In this document: piece by piece, positions 16,554 through 24,452 of the stretch
How the letters are laid out: each line of letters starts with the position of its first letter
Position numbering within the stretch: the stretch's first letter is position 1
Source of the DNA: an uncultured Chitinophagales bacterium
GTDB lineage: Bacteria; Bacteroidota; Bacteroidia; Chitinophagales; UBA2359
NCBI GenBank assembly: GCA_937927195.1
Contig: CALBCY010000173.1
Span: forward strand, 1-35,613
Direction: 5' to 3'
Length of the DNA stretch: 35,613 nucleotides
The notes under the pieces: model-generated
What the model was told of the DNA's origin: nothing
What the model saw: the letters and a program-made list of their open reading frames with translations, nothing else
The model's database searches: none
Made by a program: the position numbers and the translations under genes

Positions 16554-17693
16554 ATGATCTACCTAGACTATGCAGCGACCACTCCTGTCGATCCATTGGT
16601 ATTAGAAGCAATGCTCCCCTACTTCACAGAGCATTTCGGAAATGCCTCTAGTCGATTGCATGCCTATGGTTGGAAAGCAGAAAAAGCCGTCAAGCATGCG
16701 AGAAAAACCATGGCAGATTTGTTGAATCTAGATCCGAAAGAAATCTTTTTCAATTCAGGTTCGACCGAAGGAATCAATCTAGTTCTCAAAGGCATTTCAC
16801 ATCCAACTAAAAATAAGATAATTACCCTTAGAACTGAACACAAAGCATCCTTGGATACTTGCAAAATTTTAGCTAGTAAATCTCGTGAAATTTGTTTTGC
16901 GAAGCTAAACGAAAACGGACAGGTTGATCTGCAGGATTTGAGAAGTCAAATAGATGATAAAACGCTAATGGTTTCTATAATGGCAGTCAACAATGAAACT
17001 GGATTGATTCAGGACCTCGAAAGCATCGGTCAAATCTGCAAGGAAAACAAGGTCTATTTTTTCTGTGATGCAAGTCAAGCAATAGGCAAAATTCCTATTG
17101 ACATACAAAAATGGAAGTTGGATGCGATGGCCATTTCTGCACACAAATTTTATGGCCCTAAAGGAATCGGTGCTTTGTATTTAAACAAGTCGATAAAAAA
17201 AATGATGCAAGCTCAAATTACCGGAGGCGGACAAGAATACAATTTGAGAAGCGGAACACAGAATGTTCCATCAATAGTTGGAATGCGTAAAGCGTTCGAA
17301 ATAGCCTTTCATTTACTGCCAGGAACAACTGATCAAAACAATACACCATTCATCAAATTGAACAAAATCCTGCGCAAAGGCTTAGACGAAATTTCAACAA
17401 TAAAAATTTCATACAATACAGATCACCAAAATTCTGTCCCCCACATTCTTAATGTGCAAATGGGAGATTTGAACAGCGAGCACTTGCTAGATCAATTAAA
17501 TCATCGATTGTGTTTGTCAAATGGTTCCGCATGTAATTCAGCCGAAGTTTTGCCTTCCCATGTTTTATTGGCAATGGGCAAGACCGAGCGCGAAGCCAAT
17601 AGTTCCATTCGATTCAGCCTGGGACGTCAAACCACAGAAAATGAAATTTCACAGGCCATTCAATTGATTTATGGTGCAATAGATACCCTTTAA
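16554..17693 (+). CDS. Cysteine desulfurase (NifS/IscS family)
   Basis: The 379-residue PLP enzyme takes sulfur from cysteine and passes it on as persulfide. It starts with the typical MIYLDYAATTPVDPLVLEAM. The PLP lysine is in AISAHKFYGPKGIGALY, and the catalytic loop cysteine is in SNGSACNSAEVLPSHVL. EIFFNSGSTEGINLVLKGI binds the cofactor phosphate. No iscU or other Fe-S gene adjoins it. Its position after moaA-xdhC suggests a role in MoaD thiocarboxylation or in sulfuration of the molybdenum site, although general Fe-S supply is also possible. It converges with the TPR kinase-like gene with 9 bases between stops. Confidence 0.93.
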   Translation: MIYLDYAATTPVDPLVLEAMLPYFTEHFGNASSRLHAYGWKAEKAVKHARKTMADLLNLDPKEIFFNSGSTEGINLVLKGISHPTKNKIITLRTEHKASLDTCKILASKSREICFAKLNENGQVDLQDLRSQIDDKTLMVSIMAVNNETGLIQDLESIGQICKENKVYFFCDASQAIGKIPIDIQKWKLDAMAISAHKFYGPKGIGALYLNKSIKKMMQAQITGGGQEYNLRSGTQNVPSIVGMRKAFEIAFHLLPGTTDQNNTPFIKLNKILRKGLDEISTIKISYNTDHQNSVPHILNVQMGDLNSEHLLDQLNHRLCLSNGSACNSAEVLPSHVLLAMGKTEREANSSIRFSLGRQTTENEISQAIQLIYGAIDTL

Positions 17694-17702
17694 AACGACA
17701 TT

Positions 17703-19634
17703 TTAAACTCGGGGAAATTTCATAAAAACTGTGTTTCCATGTTTCTCGCAAGATTCAATCCAAATTTCACCATTCGAATTGGCCACAATATTTTTGCTAA
17801 TTCGCAATCCTAAATCCAAGACCTCATTTGATTGTTCGCAAATTCGAGGAAGCAATCCAAAGTAGTCTCCTATTTTTTCCTTTGGAAGCTTTTCACCATT
17901 GTCATTAATTGAAACAACTACATGCTCTTTTAATCGTTCAGATTTGATTTTTATCACTGGCTTTTCCTTATCAGCTTGAAGAATCGAGTTTTCTATCAAT
18001 TGTTGAAAAAGTTGGATTCCATCAGAATGATTGGACTTGATTGGAGGCAATTTATCTGAGGTCAAAACACAGGAATTTTCCAGAATCATTTTATCAAGGT
18101 TGTAAAGCGCTTGCAAAAGGCAAGCATTTAATTCTATCTTGCTCTGCTCATCTGATTGTTGTTTTACATTGGGACTCTCCGCTATTTTTTTTACAAAACA
18201 TCTAAGCTGCTTCAATTCAGATTTTATTCTACAAATGCTATCAATGGCCGTTTCGTTTAAATTTTCAGAAATATCTGTTTCAAAGTTTTCAATCAACTCA
18301 TTTAATGCATTAAGAGGCTCTCGGATTTCAGAAACAACGACCGATGAAAACAATTTTATTTCATCATTCATCACCCTCAACTGCTTGTTTTGTTCTTTGA
18401 TGAATTTGCTCTTTTTAAAAATATTTGCCTTTAAGTCGGTCCACTTTTTGAGGTATTGAATTTCCTTGTCAGCATCCGAAATTTTTAATCTACTATCGAT
18501 TTCAAGCCGAAGTTTCTTTTGCTTTTTCTCTTCCCTGATAATTTCGATTCTAGCTTTGGAAACTTTTTTACTATAATCCAAAGCCTTTCTATAATTCCCT
18601 TGATTTTCAAAAATATTTACCAATATTTCATAGGAAGCCTCCACGCAATTGTGGTTGCCCCAATCATCAAACTTTCCAGCAGCCTTCTCTAAGTAATCAA
18701 CTGCATCCCCCATTTCATCCTTAATGATAGAAATCCTCCCTTTGTTTTCAAGAATCAAACCAGATAACTCATCGTGCCCGACCAGTTGTGATTGAAAATA
18801 AGCTTCGTCTAAAAACAAAATGCCTTTTTCTTGATTCCCTGTTTCTAAATGGACCCTTGCCATTTTATACAAAATTTCAGAACCCGTTTTATTATACCCA
18901 TGCGTATGGGCCAATTCCAATGATCGATTTAAATTGAATAGGGCATCGGAAAAATTTCCTTCACTTTCTGAACATTCCGCTTTGATCAAATAAGCAAAAG
19001 TTAACTCTCGTTTAAATTTTTTATGCTTAAAAATACCTATAGATTTTTCAATAGAATCCAAGGCTAGATCTGGCAAATCAATGGACAAATACAAACTTGA
19101 CAGATGTAAATAAACCAAACCTTCAATTCCCCTTTCCTTGTTTATCAGGTTGTTTAACTCCAGTGCCTTTTGATAATAACTCAAGGCTTTGTTGTATTCA
19201 TTTAAAGATTGGTAGACTTTCCCTAAACAGTCATAAATATAGGCAAGTTCCGATTCTTGATTAGATCGATCGAGTGCGACTAAAAAATAATGAATTGCCT
19301 TCGATTGTTCATTCAAAAGAAGGTGAATGTTTCCTAAGCAACAATAGTTGTTGATGGAATAATCGGTTTCGCCAGTATCTTGTTGGGAAGCAGTTTCGAA
19401 GTGTTGTAAGGCATCTTCATAATTTCCGAGAATGGCTTCTTTAAGACCTTCGGAATGAGCGTGAAAGAAAGATTGTATTTCAGGTTTTGATTTTATTAAA
19501 TTGAAACTGTCCAGCTTTTGATATTGCCTTTCAAATGAATCAAACAGGTAGATTGATCCACTGAGTTGATGTTTCTGAAATTTAAAAAATTGATTAACCT
19601 GGTTTCCCTCTGTAAATGACAGATTAAAACTCAT
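17703..19634 (-). CDS. Cytosolic TPR protein with degenerate histidine-kinase module (likely pseudokinase)
   Basis: The 643-residue protein has no signal peptide or membrane helix. Residues about 55-370 are tetratricopeptide repeats (for example YDCLGKVYQSLNEYNKALSY). A charged coiled coil follows to about 425. The DHp-like region reads FSSVVVSEIREPLNAL, where canonical kinases, including the paralogue at 28993-31011, have FAHIASHDLKEPLR; the phosphoacceptor position is Ser435. The ATPase-like domain keeps the N-box (LIENSILQA) and an N/G1 box (SINDNGEKLP), but the G2 loop is weakened to VLDLGLRISKNIV. ATP binding is possible, histidine autophosphorylation is not expected. It could act as an adaptor or an allosteric partner of another kinase. 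Confidence 0.85.
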   Translation of the reverse strand: MSFNLSFTEGNQVNQFFKFQKHQLSGSIYLFDSFERQYQKLDSFNLIKSKPEIQSFFHAHSEGLKEAILGNYEDALQHFETASQQDTGETDYSINNYCCLGNIHLLLNEQSKAIHYFLVALDRSNQESELAYIYDCLGKVYQSLNEYNKALSYYQKALELNNLINKERGIEGLVYLHLSSLYLSIDLPDLALDSIEKSIGIFKHKKFKRELTFAYLIKAECSESEGNFSDALFNLNRSLELAHTHGYNKTGSEILYKMARVHLETGNQEKGILFLDEAYFQSQLVGHDELSGLILENKGRISIIKDEMGDAVDYLEKAAGKFDDWGNHNCVEASYEILVNIFENQGNYRKALDYSKKVSKARIEIIREEKKQKKLRLEIDSRLKISDADKEIQYLKKWTDLKANIFKKSKFIKEQNKQLRVMNDEIKLFSSVVVSEIREPLNALNELIENFETDISENLNETAIDSICRIKSELKQLRCFVKKIAESPNVKQQSDEQSKIELNACLLQALYNLDKMILENSCVLTSDKLPPIKSNHSDGIQLFQQLIENSILQADKEKPVIKIKSERLKEHVVVSINDNGEKLPKEKIGDYFGLLPRICEQSNEVLDLGLRISKNIVANSNGEIWIESCEKHGNTVFMKFPRV

Positions 19635-20275
19635 GTTTCGTAATTAGTTAGTTAGACTGATGTGTAATGTTTTATCGAAAAAGGAGGGAAATAATGGAGG
19701 AAAAAAATGGAGGGAAGAAATAGTAAATAAGTAATTTGAAATAGGTGCCCATAGCTTTCACCACGAGCACCCGGTGTAAATGTCATCATAAAAATACTTT
19801 AAATTCTTATGAATTTGTTTCCAAATTGTAATGTGTGTACTCGCTTTGTCAAAGATGATTTATCAATATATAGCAATAAAAAATTAATGTATTAAATACT
19901 GATAAAAAATGATGTATGCTTGGCGGCTACAGGTATTTTTACGGCCTCTTACTTTTTTTGTTTCTTAAGGCTTGTTAAGCTGATGAATTCTTCTTATTAG
20001 AGAAGCCAACTCCCAATAATGGAATAGCTATTTCCTTAAAGTTAAAGGATTTAAGCTGCATTTACAGGGTAAAATTGCAATTATGGGAATTTAAAAAAAA
20101 TCACAGCAAATTCTGCTTTTGATGCTATAATCAAATAGATTACGGAAATATTGAGGTTTTTAAAGGTGACTTTTGGGGTTTGAAAAGTCTTTCTCATATT
20201 ATCCATTCTTAGACATAAAAAAACCGGCATACAAAAAATGCATACCGGTTTTAAAATATTTTATCGAAAATTTCA
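19635..20275. other. Long spacer, mostly without features
   Basis: This AT-rich region upstream of the TPR kinase-like gene contains an ATGGAGG/GGAGGGAA purine repeat at 19682-19718. A GC-richer pocket at 19745-19781 has short inverted repeats (GGTGC/GCACC, CACC/GGTG). The terminator of the downstream minus-strand gene lies at 20220-20252. No gene is convincing: a 46-codon minus-strand frame from about 19790 has no family resemblance that I can see. Confidence 0.45.
20220..20252 (-). terminator. Rho-independent terminator of the copper monooxygenase-like gene
   Basis: On the minus strand a 14-base stem (AAAACCGGTATGCA with TGTATGCCGGTTTT, two G-U pairs) closes a five-T loop and is followed by TTTT. 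It starts 23 bases after the stop codon at 20276. Confidence 0.85.
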
Positions 20276-22012
20276 CTATCGCTGTAGGGCTACTTTTTTA
20301 ATTTCATTCAAACTTTTACTTTGTATCTGAATGAAATAAAATCCATCGTCATATTCAGAAAGGTCTAATCTTCTGTTTGTCGTTCCTTGTGAAAGTGATT
20401 CAGAGTAAAGTTTTTGTCCTAAAACATTATAGACACTAAGCTCTGCTGTTTCATCAGAATTAACAATGTCTATGTTCAAGTCACCAGCACTTGGATTTGG
20501 ATATACATTCCATTTCACCTCAAGATCATCCATTCCATTAAGAGCTGTCATAGTATCAATTGGATTCATCATCGTGTCAATTGGATTGATCACCGTGTCC
20601 ATTGGTTCGGTTATGGTATCCATCGGTTCTGGCAATAAGGATTTATCTCCCACGATGTAAGAATAAAACAAACCAAACATTTCATCCTCTGTAGTCAATC
20701 CAAAACTAACTGTCTGGTTAGAGGTATTGTCAAAATCAGCGGTTACCAACAATCCATCCCCTGCTACAATGGTGTACAATTCATCATTCCATTTTCTGAA
20801 AGGAGGTTCTGCATAATCATAATATCCAATATTTTGAGTATAATCCAAATTGTAAAAGCCCTCATAAATTTGTTCATCATTTGACTGATCATAAATATCA
20901 AAGTCAATACCAAATTTGTGAGTATGAGCCCCCAAAGCCCAAATATGCACCTCTTCGTTATTAGAAGCACCAGCAAAATTATCCTTGTCCCATTCGAACG
21001 AACTCAATCCAGGAGGGATTTGAAAATCCGAATCAAAAGGGTTTGCTGTAAGTAAATCAAATTCTGTGTACATTTCAAAAACAGCCTCGCCTTCCTCTTG
21101 GGTATAAACATTGATGTATACTTCTGCAGGTAATACTGAACTGGTACTGTAGTTTAAAATATGATAATTGAACTTGAGCACTTCTTCCTCTTTCCATTTA
21201 TAAGCCGTCCCTAAAGGAAGCTCTGCTCCATCACTGTAAGCCCAGCCGCCGACCATCTTGGTATCCGAAGAAATTGCAACAGCAGTTCCAAGGAAACTGG
21301 AAATTTGGTCAACTTCTAAAATACCATCAGGCTGATTATTTTCTGCACCCTCGTCGAATTTAAAAAACAAGAAATGATGCGATTGCGGGTTCATGGTTAA
21401 ATCAAATTTATTGATTTCCATCGCCTGATCATTTTGTAATTCGTAACGGTAAATCAACTCTGTTTCTTCACCTGGTGCTAAAAAGATGGGACCAAAATGC
21501 AATTGAAATCCTTCGCCTTCCGGAGGAGGAGCTAATACTTCAATTCGATCCAAACCACCTTCAGTATAATATTCTTCTAGAATGGCAGGATCGACATTGG
21601 TTTCAGAATTGTTTTTTGCACCAAACAAAATCCATTGACGAACCATCTCAATATCTTTGTCTTCCAAAGGAACTTGAGGTGGCATATTATCTCCCTGCTC
21701 GCTTTCCAACTGTGAATCAGCGTGCAATCCCCAGTTTATTTTACGATACAATAAACTCCTTTGAGGATCTCCTGGCTTGACCAATTTGTAACCTTTCGCC
21801 AAGGCATCCGCATTCAGGGGATCGACATTGAAAACACTGTTCCAAATATCGTTCTGTGTCCCGGAAAAATCTAAGCCAGCAGCAAGATTTTCCGAATCAT
21901 GACAAGTGCTAAAAGCACAACCCGAATTCAATGTAGTTACAACATCTTGGAAATTGCCGGCAAAAGCTGAACAGCTTAGTAGAACGGCAAAAAAAGTAAA
22001 CAAAAATCTCAT
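20276..22012 (-). CDS. T9SS-secreted protein with cytochrome-like domain and PHM-type copper monooxygenase domain
   Basis: The 578-residue protein has a signal peptide (MRFLFTFFAVLLSCSAFAG). Residues about 20-135 resemble planctomycete-type cytochrome domains with an unusual CX4CH site (CAFSTCH, 32-38), then PGDPQRSLLYRKI and MPPQVPLEDKDI. Residues about 165-455 match the two-domain copper type II monooxygenase fold. One copper site would be His212, His213 and His284 (SHHFLFF; FNYHILNYS). The other would be His363, His365 and Met445 (GAHTHKFG; DEMFGLFYSY), the same ligand set as peptidylglycine alpha-hydroxylating monooxygenase. A PMDT/PIDT repeat linker (462-488) precedes a T9SS type A sorting domain (WNVYPNPSAGDLNI). 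The substrate is unknown. The gene is monocistronic. Confidence 0.82.
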   Translation of the reverse strand: MRFLFTFFAVLLSCSAFAGNFQDVVTTLNSGCAFSTCHDSENLAAGLDFSGTQNDIWNSVFNVDPLNADALAKGYKLVKPGDPQRSLLYRKINWGLHADSQLESEQGDNMPPQVPLEDKDIEMVRQWILFGAKNNSETNVDPAILEEYYTEGGLDRIEVLAPPPEGEGFQLHFGPIFLAPGEETELIYRYELQNDQAMEINKFDLTMNPQSHHFLFFKFDEGAENNQPDGILEVDQISSFLGTAVAISSDTKMVGGWAYSDGAELPLGTAYKWKEEEVLKFNYHILNYSTSSVLPAEVYINVYTQEEGEAVFEMYTEFDLLTANPFDSDFQIPPGLSSFEWDKDNFAGASNNEEVHIWALGAHTHKFGIDFDIYDQSNDEQIYEGFYNLDYTQNIGYYDYAEPPFRKWNDELYTIVAGDGLLVTADFDNTSNQTVSFGLTTEDEMFGLFYSYIVGDKSLLPEPMDTITEPMDTVINPIDTMMNPIDTMTALNGMDDLEVKWNVYPNPSAGDLNIDIVNSDETAELSVYNVLGQKLYSESLSQGTTNRRLDLSEYDDGFYFIQIQSKSLNEIKKVALQR

Positions 22013-22769
22013 ATAGCAAGTATTTTATTTATAAAGTTAATATTATTGAAATAAAAAACTCCAAAATATCCTACTTTAAAAGATGGACGACAATCATATA
22101 AATCTCTGTTAATTTTATATGGTCTATTTGGCCTTTATTTCAAGGATAAAAAATCAAGTACTCATGGATAAGAAATCGAATAAATCACAAGAAATATTTG
22201 ATTAATTTACTTGAAAAATTAATATCAATAAGTAATGTAAATTCAACAACGATTTGTAGCGATGTAGCCAAATACAACTGACAATCAAGGACTTTCACAT
22301 CCAATAAATTTGATCTGTTATTGTAAAATTAAAATTATGTTCAGCTGTTGTTTTCCCGTCTAAGATTGCTCAGTAAAATATAGCTAGTTTGTAAACCGTA
22401 AGCTCCCTTTTATCAAAAGAAATCGTCAAAAGAACTCGTAAAAAGAACTATTTTCGTATTGTATACAACCTTGATCTAACACAATGTTCCCAAATCCATC
22501 AATAAATACTGGGTAAATATACCATACCTTTCTAAGGAAAATATTAACAAAAGATAATTTAACTACGATTTTCTTTGTAAACCTCAAGGTCACCGTGTTA
22601 GCAAAATGCCAAAGGCAAATAGCCAATGGCCAAAAGCTTAAAAAAATCTTGGCTAACTACATTAATAAAACTCAACAATAAAAAATCAAGCAAAACCTTC
22701 TCTTTTTCCTTCATTCATCGATCATGAAATCCCGCTAGTTTCATCAAAATGTGCTTTTTAAAACTTTTG
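22013..22769. other. Long spacer with short repeat remnant only
   Basis: No credible gene. A CCAATGG-type heptamer motif like that at 16531 recurs at 22601-22636 (GCCAAAGGCAAATAGCCAATGGCC), bracketed by GTTAGC and GGCTAAC that could form a hairpin. A 66-codon minus-strand frame at 22426-22626 lacks recognisable features. The stretch should hold the promoter of the copper monooxygenase-like gene. Confidence 0.45.
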
Positions 22770-24113
22770 TCAGTTCCTCGAATTCAAAATATCAAATCCA
22801 ACAAGCTGATCGTAACGAGCATTAAAAGGTCTGAAATATATTAGAATGATGTAATTATTCTCCGTTTCATAATAATCTCCTTCCAGTATCGAATCATCGA
22901 TTTGCTCATTGCCATCCTCCCAAACTACATATTGATAATTATAGACGCCTTGTTTCAAATAAGCTTTGGCTTTGTAGGATTTATCTTCATAATCATAACG
23001 CATCTTATTGTCATCGGTGGCTTCCCAATCACAAAACTTCCCATAAACATAAACATTCCCATTGTCTAAAGGTGCTTCTTTTTCAAAGCTAAAATGTACC
23101 CAAGCATAATCTGCATCGACTCTTGTAAAGCCTCCAAAGCGACCTATGACAAACTGCCCATTCATGTCTTTCCAATAATTGTATCGCTCCGTATGCCGCT
23201 TTTCATCTCGATTGATCTTTACTTGGTTGGTATTGGTCTCCTCCTCAATCCATATTTTATCAACTTTTTCAGTATTAAAGGAAAAATTTCTAAAGTCAAA
23301 ATACCTAAACTCTTTTCCAGCTTTAAATAGGGTCTGGTCAGAATAATCAAAAACCAATTCTTTGTTTCTCACAAATTGTGGACGCAACTTATGAACAGCT
23401 TTGTCCCAACGACCATTTTGTAAAATGCTAACTTGTATATCCGTCATTGGATTCAATGTTCCCAACATTCCATAATCAAAACTAAAACTCAACCGCTGAT
23501 GGGTTCTTAAATACCGACTGATATTCGGAGCAATGACCCTCGAATTGATGATTACTTTTTCTTCGTAAACCAAAAATCGTTTGCTCAAAATCACTTCTTC
23601 CTGATTGCTGTTTTCAAACACTTTGAGAATGTAATTTCCGCTCTTCGTAAAATCCATTCTTTGGTTGGGTAAATAAACCCGATACTGCGTGTAGGACTGA
23701 AGCGTATTAAACGAATACCGATAATCATCAAAAGAGTCTTCCGTGAAGCCTTCTATATAATCGAAAGGGCTGAGGTCAGATTCTTCCCAATTGGCAGTAC
23801 AATGGACGATGGTATAAGAATAATTCTTCACATCTCCATCCAGATCATCAAAAGTCAACTCCAGTTGAAATTTTGAGCCCAATGGAATCATGGGATAAGC
23901 CAATGGTTGATTTCTAGGGTGAAATAAAACCGTTTTAATATTGTCTTTGTAAGTCTTATCTGCAAAGTCAAATTCATCTGGATTGTAATAATCGGAATAT
24001 TTCGGAGTATTGGCTCTTTCCAATTTTGCATCGTTCTCTGCCTGCTTAATTGCTTCACAAGAATAGCCCAAAAATAGTAGGAAGCTGAAAAGTATAAAAA
24101 GAGATTTTCTCAA
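22770..24113 (-). CDS. Type IX secretion system plug protein (DUF5103)
   Basis: The 447-residue exported protein has a signal segment MRKSLFILFSFLLFLGYSC; Cys19 makes a lipoprotein plausible, though the lipobox is imperfect. The DUF5103 hallmarks are all present: IKTVLFHPRNQPLAYPMIPLG, LELTFDDLDGDVKNYSYTIV, HCTANWEESDLSPFDYIEGF and YVYGKFCDWEATDDNKM. The terminal part is the carbohydrate-binding-like beta-sandwich with LKQGVYNYQYVVWEDG. This family includes the plug that closes the SprA translocon of the T9SS. It lies divergently from two T9SS cargo-type genes and next to a third, consistent with but not proving a functional link. Confidence 0.9.
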   Translation of the reverse strand: MRKSLFILFSFLLFLGYSCEAIKQAENDAKLERANTPKYSDYYNPDEFDFADKTYKDNIKTVLFHPRNQPLAYPMIPLGSKFQLELTFDDLDGDVKNYSYTIVHCTANWEESDLSPFDYIEGFTEDSFDDYRYSFNTLQSYTQYRVYLPNQRMDFTKSGNYILKVFENSNQEEVILSKRFLVYEEKVIINSRVIAPNISRYLRTHQRLSFSFDYGMLGTLNPMTDIQVSILQNGRWDKAVHKLRPQFVRNKELVFDYSDQTLFKAGKEFRYFDFRNFSFNTEKVDKIWIEEETNTNQVKINRDEKRHTERYNYWKDMNGQFVIGRFGGFTRVDADYAWVHFSFEKEAPLDNGNVYVYGKFCDWEATDDNKMRYDYEDKSYKAKAYLKQGVYNYQYVVWEDGNEQIDDSILEGDYYETENNYIILIYFRPFNARYDQLVGFDILNSRN

Positions 24114-24452
24114 AAAATTATTGTTTGCTTAAAAATAGCTCATTTTATCCAAAGGCTGCTCGTGAATCACCCAAAATATTTATGAAAGATCAAGCAAAAA
24201 TTTAGCCTTCATGCCATCATTTTACCTGAAACGTCAAACAAATATTTGTAAAAATGTTAAAATTCGATTATATTACAGTAGCAATTTCAATACTAGACAT
24301 CAGATTTTGTTGAATCGTCGACCGGATACTACCTTTTATTTTTTTCAATTCAAAACATTCTAAATGTTTTGCTTACACAAATCATTCGAGTCTAATATCT
24401 AATAATATCTATACATACTAGCAATCTTATTATTTAACCCCAAATAAAACAG
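24114..24452. other. Divergent regulatory region between the T9SS plug gene and the cargo genes
   Basis: This AT-rich spacer must carry promoters for both directions. It contains a clear dyad, CAAAACATT-CTA-AATGTTTTG, at 24351-24371, 82 bases before the plus-strand start. No coding sequence was seen. Confidence 0.5.
24351..24371. promoter_or_regulatory. Inverted repeat, candidate operator
   Basis: Perfect 9-base arms around a 3-base centre lie between divergent genes. The spacing would suit regulator binding near the plus-strand promoter. It is not followed by a T-run, so a terminator is unlikely. Confidence 0.35.

Noticed and set aside
19655-19793. Minus-strand 46-codon frame beginning MMTFTPGARGESYGH
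   Set aside because: No signal, motif or terminator support, and the second half is low-complexity. Kept only as a note on the GC-rich pocket.
22426-22626. Minus-strand 66-codon open frame
   Set aside because: No recognisable protein features, mixed composition, and part of it is repeat sequence; it looks like chance.
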